A stretch of DNA of 64,000 bases from NCBI GenBank assembly GCA_028690665.1, contig JAQVAV010000004.1:248001-312000 (forward strand), written 5' to 3'. Position numbers and translations under genes: made by a program. Under the pieces are notes generated by a model. That model did not search any database. It worked only from the letters and a program-made list of their open reading frames with translations, and was not told the origin of the DNA. The stretch is from Paludibacter sp. GTDB lineage: Bacteria > Bacteroidota > Bacteroidia > Bacteroidales > Paludibacteraceae. Below are positions 8,875 through 18,393 of the stretch, piece by piece. Within the stretch, counting starts at the first letter, position 1; each line of letters begins with the position of its first letter.

Positions 8875-9684
8875 ATGAAAAAGGTATTTGCAATCTTATC
8901 GATCGTAGCGATTTTCACTTTTGGAAGCACTTTGAATGCAGTAGCTCAAGATTCTACTGCAACAGCTCAGGTAACTGCAACAGACTCCGCAGCCGCAGTA
9001 ACTGATTCTACAGCCGCAGTAACAGACGAAGCCGCAGCTCCTGCTGAAGAAGGCGGTATGCACAAAGCATTGAAACAAAAATTTATTGAAGGTGGTGCAG
9101 GCTGGATGGCTCCAATCGCTTTCTGTTTAATTGTTGGTTTAGCTCTTTGTATTGAACGTATTATTTACTTGAGTCTTGCTTCAACTAACACTAAAAAATT
9201 ATTGAATAACATCGATGAAGCTTGGGAAAAAGGTGGTGTAGAAGCTGCAATGGAAGTATGCCGTAACACTCGTGGTCCGGTTGCATCTATTTTTTACCAA
9301 GGTCTTTCTCGCTACGATGAAGGAGTTGATGTTGTTGAAAAATCAGTTGCTTCTTACGGAGGGGTTCAGCTAGGTTTATTAGAAAAGAATTTGACTTGGA
9401 TTACCTTGTTTATTACACTTTCTCCTTCTTTAGGATTCTTGGGTACTGTAATTGGTATGATCCAGGCATTCGATAAAATTCAACAGGTAGGAGATATTTC
9501 TGCAACAGTTGTAGCAGGTGGTATGAAAGTAGCCCTTTTGACTACAGTGTTCGGTCTTATCGTAGCCATGATTCTTCAGGTATTCTTCAACTATATCCTT
9601 ACTTTGATTGAGTCTTTAACCAATGACATGGAAGACTCTTCAATTTCATTGTTGGATATTATTGTAAAACACACAAAAAAATAA
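8875..9684 (+). CDS. exbB: MotA/TolQ/ExbB proton channel family protein
   Basis: ExbB is the inner-membrane proton-channel subunit that powers TonB-dependent outer-membrane transport. The ATG at 8875 gives 269 residues with a signal-like start (MKKVFAILSIVAIFTF). A low-complexity Ala/Thr/Asp segment, residues 26-60, with repeats of the TDSTAAV type, comes next. Three membrane segments follow, the last two in the conserved region containing SLGFLGTVIGMIQAFDK and GGMKVALLTTVFGL, the TolQ/ExbB signature. It leads a tight operon with the next three genes. The long N-terminal extension is common in Bacteroidetes ExbB. There is no obvious promoter between the tRNA and this start. Confidence 0.92.
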   Translation: MKKVFAILSIVAIFTFGSTLNAVAQDSTATAQVTATDSAAAVTDSTAAVTDEAAAPAEEGGMHKALKQKFIEGGAGWMAPIAFCLIVGLALCIERIIYLSLASTNTKKLLNNIDEAWEKGGVEAAMEVCRNTRGPVASIFYQGLSRYDEGVDVVEKSVASYGGVQLGLLEKNLTWITLFITLSPSLGFLGTVIGMIQAFDKIQQVGDISATVVAGGMKVALLTTVFGLIVAMILQVFFNYILTLIESLTNDMEDSSISLLDIIVKHTKK

Positions 9685-9702
9685 TCTGAAAAAATCATAG
9701 TT

Positions 9703-10179
9703 ATGTCAAAAATTATTGAAAAGATTTCCGGAATGACGGTTCTTGTATTAGGTCTGATTTCAGTGGTGCTTGTGGCACTTATCTACTTCGGAGGTAATGC
9801 AACACCGCTTACAGTCGGAGAAGAACAGTTAGCTGTTCCTAAATTTACCGATGCATTAATTTATTGGGCCTATTTTCTGATTGGATTAACAATTGCAATC
9901 ACTGTTTTATTGACCATAGTAGGATTTGTCAAAAAATTCATTGAAAACCCAGGTAGCGCAGCAAAAACACTGATTCCACTAGTTTTATTTGTTGTGATAT
10001 TTGTTGTGGCATGGTTACTTGGTAGTCCCCAAAAAATCAACATCATAGGATACGAAGGAACTGAAAATGTCGGATTTTGGGCTCAGTTTACCGATATGAT
10101 TATTTATTCGGTTTATACATTGTTTATAGTCTTGGCTCTAACAATTATCGGAACCGGTATTTACAGAAAACTCAAATAA
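9703..10179 (+). CDS. Four-helix membrane protein of the exbB-exbD operon
   Basis: The 158-residue product shows four hydrophobic segments (about residues 10-30, 48-72, 85-108 and 128-152) and no catalytic motif. It lies 18 bases after exbB and 32 bases before the first exbD, so it belongs to that operon. I know similar small membrane proteins at the same place in other Bacteroidales, where they remain uncharacterised. An accessory role in the ExbBD motor is inferred from position only. Confidence 0.85.
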   Translation: MSKIIEKISGMTVLVLGLISVVLVALIYFGGNATPLTVGEEQLAVPKFTDALIYWAYFLIGLTIAITVLLTIVGFVKKFIENPGSAAKTLIPLVLFVVIFVVAWLLGSPQKINIIGYEGTENVGFWAQFTDMIIYSVYTLFIVLALTIIGTGIYRKLK

Positions 10180-10211
10180 AGTCGGAGTTAAAAACTCAGA
10201 AAGGAACTATT

Positions 10212-10799
10212 ATGGGAAAAAAAAGAAAAATCAGCGAAATAAATTCCAGCTCCATGGCTGATATTGCATTTTTGTTGCTGATCTTCTTTCTTGTAACCAC
10301 ATCAATGAGTACAAGTACGGGATTGTCGAGAAGGCTTCCGCCCCCTCTTCCTCCCGATCAGCCAGTACCACCTGTTGACATCAATAAACGAAATTTATTC
10401 GTCGTAAAAGTTAACAGCATGAATCAATTGATGGTTCAGGGAGAAGAAATGCAATTGAAGGATTTGCGTGAAAAAGTTAAAGAGTTTATTAAAAATGAAA
10501 ACGATGATCCTACTATGCCTGTAAAAGTGCGTATGAACATACCTTTACTTGGCGAAATGGAAGTTACAAAGGATCACGTAATTTCACTTCAAAATGATGT
10601 TGACACTCAATATCAGGCATATATAAATGTTCAGAACGAACTGGTTGCAGCATATAACGAACTTCGTAACGAATTGTCACAACAGAAATTCGGAAAGCTT
10701 TTTGACGATCTTGCTGATGACCAGAAAGAAGCTATTCAGGATGTTTATCCAATGAAGATTTCGGAAGCTGAACCTAAAAATTATGGAGGGGCAAAATAA
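10212..10799 (+). CDS. exbD: ExbD/TolR family biopolymer transport protein
   Basis: The start at 10212 gives 195 residues, MGKKRKISEINSSSMADIAF, with the short basic cytoplasmic head and single membrane helix (FLLLIFFLVTTSM) of ExbD. The Asp in SMADIAF is the conserved proton-carrying residue at the start of the helix. A Pro-rich linker (RRLPPPLPPDQPVPP) leads into the periplasmic domain. The family couples the proton gradient to TonB. Its stop overlaps the next start by one base (TAATG), so the two ExbD proteins are probably made in fixed ratio. Confidence 0.93.
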   Translation: MGKKRKISEINSSSMADIAFLLLIFFLVTTSMSTSTGLSRRLPPPLPPDQPVPPVDINKRNLFVVKVNSMNQLMVQGEEMQLKDLREKVKEFIKNENDDPTMPVKVRMNIPLLGEMEVTKDHVISLQNDVDTQYQAYINVQNELVAAYNELRNELSQQKFGKLFDDLADDQKEAIQDVYPMKISEAEPKNYGGAK

Positions 10800-11278
10800 T
10801 GGCACAAATTAGAAAAGATACAGAAAGAGAAACCCCGGCGTTGGCAACATCGTCACTTCCTGACATTATCTTTATGTTCCTCTTCTTCTTCATGGCAGTA
10901 ACGACTATGAAAGAGGTAACATTTAAAGTTCGTGTAATGGCTCCTTCTGCAACTGAGGTTACAAAACTAGAGAACAAATCTCTTACAAGATACGTATACA
11001 TAGGAAAACCTATGGAACAATACGCCAAAGCTTTTGGTTCTGAAACCCGTATCCAGTTAGGAGATGCCTTCGCTGATGTTGGAGAACTTCACGAGTATAT
11101 TGTTGCAGAACGTACAGCAATGAATGAGAATGATCAAAATCTCATGACTGTTGCAATTAAAGCGGACAAAAATACTAAGATGGGAATCGTAAACGATGTC
11201 AAAAAAGCATTGCGAGATGCTTACGCGTTGAAAATTGTTTATAGTGCATCCAAAAAGACTGCGCCGACCAATAGATAA
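10799..11278 (+). CDS. exbD: Second ExbD/TolR family protein
   Basis: The 159-residue protein has the same plan: cytoplasmic head with ALATSSLPDIIF, where the Asp is the conserved channel residue, then one membrane helix (MFLFFFMAVTTM) and a periplasmic domain. It differs clearly from its upstream paralogue, which lacks neither the Asp nor the helix, so they likely form a heteromeric ExbD pair, a pattern common in Bacteroidetes. No TonB gene follows; a terminator lies at 11306-11340. Confidence 0.92.
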   Translation: MAQIRKDTERETPALATSSLPDIIFMFLFFFMAVTTMKEVTFKVRVMAPSATEVTKLENKSLTRYVYIGKPMEQYAKAFGSETRIQLGDAFADVGELHEYIVAERTAMNENDQNLMTVAIKADKNTKMGIVNDVKKALRDAYALKIVYSASKKTAPTNR

Positions 11279-11305
11279 AAAAAATACCTGATCATTTTTA
11301 TATAT

Positions 11306-11340
11306 AAAAAGAACGTCATCCTAGGATAACGTTCTTTTTT
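11306..11340 (+). terminator. Terminator of the exbB-exbD operon
   Basis: aaaaagaacgt pairs with acgttcttttt, with an inner atcc/ggat stem and a T run. It could also stop the small gene coming from the right on the other strand. Confidence 0.8.
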
Positions 11341-11394
11341 GTTATACCGCTTAGTAAGTAACAATAAAAAAATAGCTATGTACAACTTCTCCGA

Positions 11395-11553
11395 TTAAGA
11401 GTGTCCTCCCACAATGATACGCATCACTTTAAGGTTTAAGACAATAAACCTGTATAACTGCCAAAGTATATTTCGTCGCCAGAAAAGTGTATTTTTTGTG
11501 GGGATAGGCGGGTACGATTCTTCGTAATAACCCCGTACAATATTTTTAGCCAT
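11395..11553 (-). CDS. Small basic protein of 52 residues downstream of the SQR-like gene
   Basis: An uninterrupted frame starts at ATG 11551-11553 and ends at TAA 11395-11397. The product starts MAKNIVRGYYEESYPPIP and ends MRIIVGGHS. It has a Tyr/Pro-rich head, a Trp/Arg block (FWRRNILWQLYRF) and an amphipathic hydrophobic tail, so membrane association is plausible. It begins 29 bases after the SQR-like gene on the same strand, consistent with one transcript. I do not recognise the family. A purposeful-looking start and position favour a real gene, but its short length keeps confidence moderate. Confidence 0.6.
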   Translation of the reverse strand: MAKNIVRGYYEESYPPIPTKNTLFWRRNILWQLYRFIVLNLKVMRIIVGGHS

Positions 11554-11582
11554 AATATTTCTTATTTTAAAAGGTTCTACAA

Positions 11583-13040
11583 TTATTCAGGAATCATCCA
11601 CCAGAAAGGATAACCTTTAGCTTTATACAAAAACATATAATGCAAAAACAGTTTTACCCAGTGTCCGGCTAAACCAGCCTCACCAATGGTGTATGAAATA
11701 TCTCTGCCCCAATGTGGATACTTATCCCAGTTCGGAACAATCGGGAATACGGTTAATGACGCAGCATTACCTTTAAACAATCCAAAGCCTGCTGATATAA
11801 TACAGGCAGCTCCCATTTGCCCCATTGAAGCTTTATGTTTAAAATCGGTAGTGCCGTGTTTAATCCGGTCAACAATATTGGAAGCAACAATTTTTCCGAT
11901 TACCCCGGAAGGCATTCCTGTACGCGGGGGTGCTGGTGAAATCAGCGTTCCATTAGGACTTTTCATCGGTTTCGAAATAGCATGAGGAGGTGCAAATGCG
12001 ATTCCCGGTGCGAACATATTATCGTAATCAGGATTTTGATAAACGGATGGCCAGTCCTCGACACCCCAGTCTTCGAAGGACTTGGCGGAGTAATCGGCAT
12101 CCACCTTCATAAATCCACTCGGAGCAAACACCTTTAGAGTAATGTCTTCCCCTTTTTTGTCATAAGCTTTCATCCCGGCTCCTGCAAATGCAGGAATCAA
12201 CATGGCAAAATCAAAAGGTTCCATTTTATACTCACCATCAAGCGTTTCGTAATGAACAATTCCATCTTCTATTTTATTTACACCGGCCCTTTTTATCCAT
12301 TTAACGCCATATTCTGCAAAAATAGATTCACTAAAAATTTTTGTGGAAGTAATATATCCCCCTCTTTTTGCAAAGGCTCCACCCATCCCGAAGTCACCCA
12401 ATTCATATTCATTGGAAATCCATGTGATTTCCGCCATATTTTGCAAACCGGCTTTACGGATTGTATCAGCCACATTCAGAGCATATTCAAAAGCTGCACC
12501 CTGGCAAGTTGCAGAAGCATGTCCGGTCCCGATCAGAAATTTTTGTTTCTGACCTTGTCTCATTTTTTCAATGCTTTTCTGTAAAGCATCCCAGGTTTCC
12601 ACAGCATGATCGCAGGAACAAACCGAATGCGTAAATTTTCCGGGGCCAAGTCCCTCAGTAGCGGCAAAGTTCAATTTAGGCCCGGTGGCATTTACCAAAT
12701 AATCATAATCGACTTTTTCTGTTACACCACGCTTTTCGTTGTCAGTATATTCAACAACAACATAAGGACGAGCATTCTGTTCATCCCCTTCCGGATGTAT
12801 CTCGGTGGCTTTAGCTTGCTTATATACAATTTTCCATCGGTCGTATACCGGTTTTAATTTAAACCTGACCTGATCAATTGTCATTTTCCCAACACCTATC
12901 CAGATATTAGACGGAATCCACTGATAATATTCCGAAGGACTTACCACAACAACCTCATGTTTTTTTCCAAGTTTTCTTTTAAGGTATGCTGCGGTTGTAT
13001 GTCCTGAAATTCCGGCTCCTAACACAACAACTTTTGCCAT
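11583..13040 (-). CDS. Sulfide:quinone oxidoreductase-like FAD-dependent oxidoreductase
   Basis: The 485-residue flavoprotein has the dinucleotide-binding GAGISG loop at 8-13 and a second nucleotide-binding region near NATGP (about 117-121). Cysteines 141, 143 and 179 (in VCSCDH and ATCQGA) and Cys413 are placed as expected for the SQR family, which needs redox-active cysteines to oxidise sulfide and pass electrons to quinone at the membrane. The C-terminus is aromatic and amphipathic (WVKLFLHYMFLYK), matching membrane attachment. Exact donor and acceptor cannot be read from sequence, so polysulfide or another sulfur substrate is possible. A CRP/FNR-like palindrome lies 78 bases upstream. Confidence 0.85.
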   Translation of the reverse strand: MAKVVVLGAGISGHTTAAYLKRKLGKKHEVVVVSPSEYYQWIPSNIWIGVGKMTIDQVRFKLKPVYDRWKIVYKQAKATEIHPEGDEQNARPYVVVEYTDNEKRGVTEKVDYDYLVNATGPKLNFAATEGLGPGKFTHSVCSCDHAVETWDALQKSIEKMRQGQKQKFLIGTGHASATCQGAAFEYALNVADTIRKAGLQNMAEITWISNEYELGDFGMGGAFAKRGGYITSTKIFSESIFAEYGVKWIKRAGVNKIEDGIVHYETLDGEYKMEPFDFAMLIPAFAGAGMKAYDKKGEDITLKVFAPSGFMKVDADYSAKSFEDWGVEDWPSVYQNPDYDNMFAPGIAFAPPHAISKPMKSPNGTLISPAPPRTGMPSGVIGKIVASNIVDRIKHGTTDFKHKASMGQMGAACIISAGFGLFKGNAASLTVFPIVPNWDKYPHWGRDISYTIGEAGLAGHWVKLFLHYMFLYKAKGYPFWWMIPE

Positions 13041-13117
13041 AATTTTATAAAATGTTTTTATTGTATAAATTATTCATTATAAATAATAACAATAATGATT
13101 TTATCTTGTTCTTTTGC

Positions 13118-13133
13118 TGTGATAAGAATCACA
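13118..13133. promoter_or_regulatory. CRP/FNR-family-like palindrome
   Basis: TGTGATAAGAATCACA is a perfect TGTGA-N6-TCACA inverted repeat in the divergent region between the SQR-like gene and the secreted enzyme. It could serve either gene. The binding factor is not in the window. Confidence 0.5.
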
Positions 13134-13244
13134 TTTTAAACACTTGTATCTTTGCAACAGCCTTTATACAGAATCAGCATAAGTGTCTCATAATTATTGC
13201 ACCTGTTTGATTATATTTTCACCTTAACAATGAATGAATTAATT

Positions 13245-13252
13245 TATTTTTG
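13245..13252 (+). promoter_or_regulatory. Candidate -7 box for the secreted enzyme gene
   Basis: TATTTTTG fits TAnnTTTG and lies 84 bases before the ATG. No good -33 TTTG is seen at proper spacing. A second candidate, TATCTTTG, is at 13147-13154. Confidence 0.4.
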
Positions 13253-13336
13253 TTAGTTGGTAACATTTACAAACAGTTTTATTTGAAAACATCTGTTAAT
13301 CAATCGAAAGTATAATCAAACAATAATTTATTTACA

Positions 13337-16300
13337 ATGAAAAAAATCTTAATCACGCTTCTGCTAATTTTATTCTTTTCCGTACAGGGAATAAGAGCAC
13401 AAAGCGGATATGCACTAAGTTTACCGGGAGGAAGCAGCAGTTACACCTCCAGTAGCATGACAATACCTGCTCTAAGCTCTTTGATCACAGGATATCCGTT
13501 TACAGTTGAAATGTGGGTAACCCCAACAAGCTGGGTTTCGTACGGAGGCTTTTGGGTTGATCGTATATCGAGTTCTATAATCAACAGTGTTCAGTACGAC
13601 AATAATTCTTCCGGCTATTTAAGAAGTGATTTGAACGGGAATGCACGTTTCGTATCTGCATTAACATCTAATGCAATTCCGAATATTGGCTTATGGAATC
13701 ATATTTCGATGATTGTGCGCTCCGACTCAGTTATTGTGGAATTGAACGGTGTATATTATAAAGCCGCGAACTCCATTAGCTGGAATTCCAGCTTTTTCAG
13801 CACCAACACTTATATTGGAAGTGACCCGGTGGTAAACGGCAGAAATGTAGCAGGACTTTTTGATGAAATAAGAATCTGGAATACGGCAAGAACTAAAACA
13901 GAAATTGAAGCTGACAAATCAAAAGTTCTTACAGGAACAGAAACCGGCTTAGTCGCTTATTACAACTTCGACAGTCAAAATGTCAATGATTTAACTTTAA
14001 ATAGAAAAACTGCCACCAACTACGGAGGCAGTTTTTCTCAAATAGTTTCGGACAACGATGATGCAACTCTTTCTTCTATTTCTGTATCAAACGGAGTTCT
14101 CGATAAAGATTTCGATTCATCCATAACTAATTATACTGCGATTGTACCTGCAACATATACTTCCACAATCGTAACAGCTACAACAACACAAACATCGGCC
14201 ACTGTCAACAACAGCCCATCTGAGATTGGTGAATCGAACCTTTCAACTACGTTAACATGTACTTCACCAAGCGGATCGGTTACAAAAGACTACACTGTTA
14301 CTTTCCACAAAAACACCGTTGCTGACTGGGACGGAAACGGAGCTCTTAATAGCCGCTCCTATGGCAATCTTTGGGGTTGGAACTGCTCAAACACGACTTC
14401 GTGCTGGAGCTTAGCCAACAGTTCAGGAACGGCCTGCCGATATAACGATATAACTTCCGGATGGACTTATAACGGGGCAAACTGGACAGGTAGAAATCTT
14501 TATATTCGCTGGGATGGTTCAGGAGCAACTACCACATCTTCCGTTTTCAGCTACCCAATGTACCTCGAAAGCTGTAAAAGATATGTGCTCAAACTAAAAT
14601 ATTCCTGGGCTGCTAATGCAACGGTTCCAACACTTGCAACAACCATATCAACCGATAACCTTGGCAGCAATGCTATTGTAAGTAAAGATTTGCTTTGTTC
14701 ATCAACAACAAAAGAATTTCTATCCGATTCGCTTTCGTTTACTACCACCGATGCGGGTGTATATTATCTGACTATAGGTGCAAACACAGCAGCATTATGC
14801 GCGGTAACCGATTTGTCTCTTGAAGAAAATACCACTCCGGCACTCTCTGTTTCCAATGAAAGTCTGTCTTTCGACGACTTGAACACTTCCAGAACATTCA
14901 ATATTACAGGAAATTATCTTAGCGACTCCGTAAAGATTTCTGTTCCAGACGGAATCAGTTTGGATAAAACAGGATTTTCTGCTTCCGAAGTTCAGTGTGG
15001 AGTTACTTTAACTGCAAGCTTCACCGGAAGTGAACAAATCACTCACGACTCATTGATGATTGTTTCCGGTTCAGATTTTTCAACTCCGGTTTATGTAAGT
15101 TCGGCTGCCGGGGACTTGTCATGCTACACACCAATGTATGCCGACAAAACCAACCTAATGACAGATCCCTTTATCAACAATATAGCCAATTTTACGGGCT
15201 GGGGAACTTATGGAATCGATACAACAGCGGGAGAACCTTATTGCGGAACATCTTGCGGAAAAATTACAACTTCCGGTTCTATTGACAGCAAACTATATAT
15301 TGAACCATATACCAAATATCATCTGCGGGCCAAAGTAAAAACACTTGGTGGAACCTTCCAAATGGGAGTTTCAAACTACAACGGTTCACTTTCTGATATT
15401 ACGGTTGAAGCCGAAACCAATGGTGAATGGCAAACTATAGATCTTGATTTTGCAACAGGAGCTAATGTGGAAAACACGACCACGTTTTTTAATAATTATC
15501 AAAGAACCGGCACCGAAGGTTATATCGACAACTGGGAACTTTATAAAACAGGCACTCTTGAAGGTTCTACATTCAGCATTTCGGAGGATCAAATTTCCGA
15601 AGATAATCTAAAAAACATCATTCGGGAAATGCTGGCAAAACATACTGTTTATGCTGAAAGTCAATACTCATCGAGTGGATATTTTGGCAACGGACAAAGC
15701 GTGGAACATGGTGCACGCACCAATGCCGATTATGCACTAATTTATGCATTCCTCTACAAAAAAGCACAGGACCAGACTTTGCCAAACAGTTTAACTTTCG
15801 AAACAGTAAAGGCACATGCTTTAGCAGCTATTCGTTATTCCTATAAAACACATACGGCAAATAAAATACAGCTTTGTACCAACAATACATATTGGGGATT
15901 AGTCTGGGAATCATCAATGTGGTGTACATCTACAGCTTATGCTTCGTGGCTTATATGGGACGAACTTACCGATACCGACAAAGCATACGTAAAAAAAATG
16001 ATTGTAGCCGAGGCTAATTATAAATTATCAACAACAATACCTACGCAGGTCAATTCTGACACCAAAGCTGAAGAAAACGGTTGGGACACCAACATTCTGG
16101 CTATAGCTGCCGCCATGTTTCCTGACGAAAAAAATGCCGAAGCATGGACTTATCGCTGTAAACAATATGCAATGAACACTTACAGTGTAGCTTCGGATGA
16201 ATATAATTACAATGAGACTGACGGGAAATATGTACGCGACTGGTACATAGGAGCAAACCTGTTCCCCGATTATGCCCTTGAAAATCACAATTTTTTCCAT

Positions 16301-18373
16301 ACATCCTATTTAAATATTCCAATTCAGGAAATGTCGGAATCATTGTTGGCTTACAAAGCTGTTCAGGACGAAACGAACCCGACTTTTACTATTCCTCAAT
16401 CATTAAAACACAATGTAAAAAACGTGTGGGATTCTATGTTGAAAGAATTTATTATGGCCGACGGAATTTTAGCAATGCCTAACGGGAACGACTGGTCGAT
16501 GTATATTTTCGACGAGCTGGCTACCTATTCGGCACTGGCTTGTATTTACCGCGATCCGGATGCTTTGATGCTCGAAAGTTTGGTATTACAATGGGCTCGT
16601 GTCCGCCAAACCACGACTGCCGATGGAGCGTTTTTACTCAATCCGGATGTGGCCGAACGCCGCATGGCCGTAACTGGACGTCGTTTGGTATTTGCGCATT
16701 TATATCATGATTATTTTCCAACCTCTGACATGACAGCCACAGAGTGGGAAGATTTCAGTGCTGCCCACGAAACGACCAAATATCTTCCTTATAGCGGTAT
16801 AATCCGAAGCAATAATAAAGACAAATATGTAACATTTTCATGGTTCCAATCCGCTGACGGATCAAGTTACAAATCGTATATGGGTATGGTTTCTCCGAAC
16901 TCTCCCGAATACAGCAATATTATTTTCCCGTTCAAAACATCGAATACAGGAAACTTTACCGGATATATCGATGTCAGTGGCTATACCCGGAATGCTTCAT
17001 TCATTGGAAACACTTACGCCATGTATCCGAAAAGTTTTGCAACCACAGGAATACTTAATGTTACAAGTGGTGCCATGACAAAATATCTGTCATTCTACTC
17101 TACTCCCGGCAATGCAGTAATCTATCACGAAGAAATGGTTCCGACAGCCTCAGGAACAATGACCAAAGATGGAGGATTAATGCTGGGAATTACCACCGAT
17201 GTTTTGACAAAAACAACCAGAACTCTCTATTCAGAAAACGGGCAGACAAGCACGGATGGTTCAACAGTTACACAGCTTAATGGAAACTGGGTCAATGTGG
17301 ATAATGTATTTGGCATGGTTGTAAACGGAGGAAATGGTATTGCTTTTGGAGAAAAAGAATTAAGCACTTCGGTTTATGTTTCCAAACTTTACGGATCATA
17401 TTCCAGCACTTCTCAATCATTCACAGCCGGATCAACATTTCTTTCACGTTCAGCTATCGCTTATCCGGAAGTTGATGCCACCACCACGCAAACACTCTCG
17501 GCTAAAGAGAAATATCCAGAAGTTGCTGCGGGCTGGAAAGCCACAGCCGCCGAAGATCCGGATGGACGCAGATACATGCTGATTTCCAATTTCCGCTCAG
17601 CATCTGCCACCAATGTAAGTCTATCTTATTCCGAAGGAGCTCCTGTTTTTGATAAAGTAACAACAATCAAAAATGATTCTGCAACTGCTTCATTCTATAC
17701 AACAAGCAATTCATCACAGGTAAACGAACTATATTGTTTTGTGAAAGATGCTTCTTCCGAACTGAAAGCAGTACAAGGAGACGATCCTTATACTTTTTAT
17801 ATGAAGAACAAAAACTCCAGTCCGGCTACTGCAACAGTTGCAATATGGCATAACGGTTCTTATAGTTCTGCTCCGATATCAATTCCGGCAAACGGTTCGA
17901 AATATATCGAACTACAAAACGGTGTTCCTGTTGCGGCTGATTCAGCATTTTCAAATGGATATCAAAATGTTGCACGGGGTAAACACATTGTAGCCAACGA
18001 TCAATGGCCTGAGCATTTCCCATTTGCCACAATCGACGACAACGACACGACTTATTATCAATCCTTAATTCTCCCGACTTCATCAAATTCGGAAGATCTT
18101 ACTTTAAGATTGTGGAGTAATTACTCCTGCAACAAAATAATGATTAAGTCACACGAAAATAACGGGCCGAAAGAAGTGGTATTGCAATCGTCAACAGATG
18201 GTACAACATTCACAACTGTATCAACAACAACTTTGGAAAACACAACAGACTGGCAGACTATCAACTTTAATATGACAGGTGGAACAAGATATTTTCGACT
18301 TAAAATAAACTCTTCGTATGGGACTAAAAATGTTGCAGTCAGTGAAATAAAACTATTTGGATTTCCGGAATAA
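13337..18373 (+). CDS. Large secreted multidomain carbohydrate-active protein (putative polysaccharide lyase or hydrolase)
   Basis: The 1678 residues start with a signal peptide ending near IRAQ. A LamG-like lectin domain (about 25-235) and a cadherin-like beta-sandwich (about 243-325, LSSISVSNGVL) follow. Further beta domains that look carbohydrate-binding run to about 740. A helical region (about 745-1130) rich in Trp, Tyr and His (ENHNFFHTSY, NGNDWSMYIFDE) looks like an alpha/alpha-toroid catalytic domain. A beta-sandwich region comes next, and an F5/8 type C-like domain (about 1535-1678) ends the protein. This plan is typical of polysaccharide lyases, but I cannot assign a family or substrate. 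No T9SS sorting domain is present. The next gene starts 20 bases downstream. Confidence 0.8.
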   Translation: MKKILITLLLILFFSVQGIRAQSGYALSLPGGSSSYTSSSMTIPALSSLITGYPFTVEMWVTPTSWVSYGGFWVDRISSSIINSVQYDNNSSGYLRSDLNGNARFVSALTSNAIPNIGLWNHISMIVRSDSVIVELNGVYYKAANSISWNSSFFSTNTYIGSDPVVNGRNVAGLFDEIRIWNTARTKTEIEADKSKVLTGTETGLVAYYNFDSQNVNDLTLNRKTATNYGGSFSQIVSDNDDATLSSISVSNGVLDKDFDSSITNYTAIVPATYTSTIVTATTTQTSATVNNSPSEIGESNLSTTLTCTSPSGSVTKDYTVTFHKNTVADWDGNGALNSRSYGNLWGWNCSNTTSCWSLANSSGTACRYNDITSGWTYNGANWTGRNLYIRWDGSGATTTSSVFSYPMYLESCKRYVLKLKYSWAANATVPTLATTISTDNLGSNAIVSKDLLCSSTTKEFLSDSLSFTTTDAGVYYLTIGANTAALCAVTDLSLEENTTPALSVSNESLSFDDLNTSRTFNITGNYLSDSVKISVPDGISLDKTGFSASEVQCGVTLTASFTGSEQITHDSLMIVSGSDFSTPVYVSSAAGDLSCYTPMYADKTNLMTDPFINNIANFTGWGTYGIDTTAGEPYCGTSCGKITTSGSIDSKLYIEPYTKYHLRAKVKTLGGTFQMGVSNYNGSLSDITVEAETNGEWQTIDLDFATGANVENTTTFFNNYQRTGTEGYIDNWELYKTGTLEGSTFSISEDQISEDNLKNIIREMLAKHTVYAESQYSSSGYFGNGQSVEHGARTNADYALIYAFLYKKAQDQTLPNSLTFETVKAHALAAIRYSYKTHTANKIQLCTNNTYWGLVWESSMWCTSTAYASWLIWDELTDTDKAYVKKMIVAEANYKLSTTIPTQVNSDTKAEENGWDTNILAIAAAMFPDEKNAEAWTYRCKQYAMNTYSVASDEYNYNETDGKYVRDWYIGANLFPDYALENHNFFHTSYLNIPIQEMSESLLAYKAVQDETNPTFTIPQSLKHNVKNVWDSMLKEFIMADGILAMPNGNDWSMYIFDELATYSALACIYRDPDALMLESLVLQWARVRQTTTADGAFLLNPDVAERRMAVTGRRLVFAHLYHDYFPTSDMTATEWEDFSAAHETTKYLPYSGIIRSNNKDKYVTFSWFQSADGSSYKSYMGMVSPNSPEYSNIIFPFKTSNTGNFTGYIDVSGYTRNASFIGNTYAMYPKSFATTGILNVTSGAMTKYLSFYSTPGNAVIYHEEMVPTASGTMTKDGGLMLGITTDVLTKTTRTLYSENGQTSTDGSTVTQLNGNWVNVDNVFGMVVNGGNGIAFGEKELSTSVYVSKLYGSYSSTSQSFTAGSTFLSRSAIAYPEVDATTTQTLSAKEKYPEVAAGWKATAAEDPDGRRYMLISNFRSASATNVSLSYSEGAPVFDKVTTIKNDSATASFYTTSNSSQVNELYCFVKDASSELKAVQGDDPYTFYMKNKNSSPATATVAIWHNGSYSSAPISIPANGSKYIELQNGVPVAADSAFSNGYQNVARGKHIVANDQWPEHFPFATIDDNDTTYYQSLILPTSSNSEDLTLRLWSNYSCNKIMIKSHENNGPKEVVLQSSTDGTTFTTVSTTTLENTTDWQTINFNMTGGTRYFRLKINSSYGTKNVAVSEIKLFGFPE

Positions 18374-18393
18374 CACTTTAAATATCGAATATT

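Noticed and set aside
8627..8930. Minus-strand frames over the tRNA-Ser region.
   Set aside because: They are antisense to the tRNA and exbB start and only reflect a lack of stops there.
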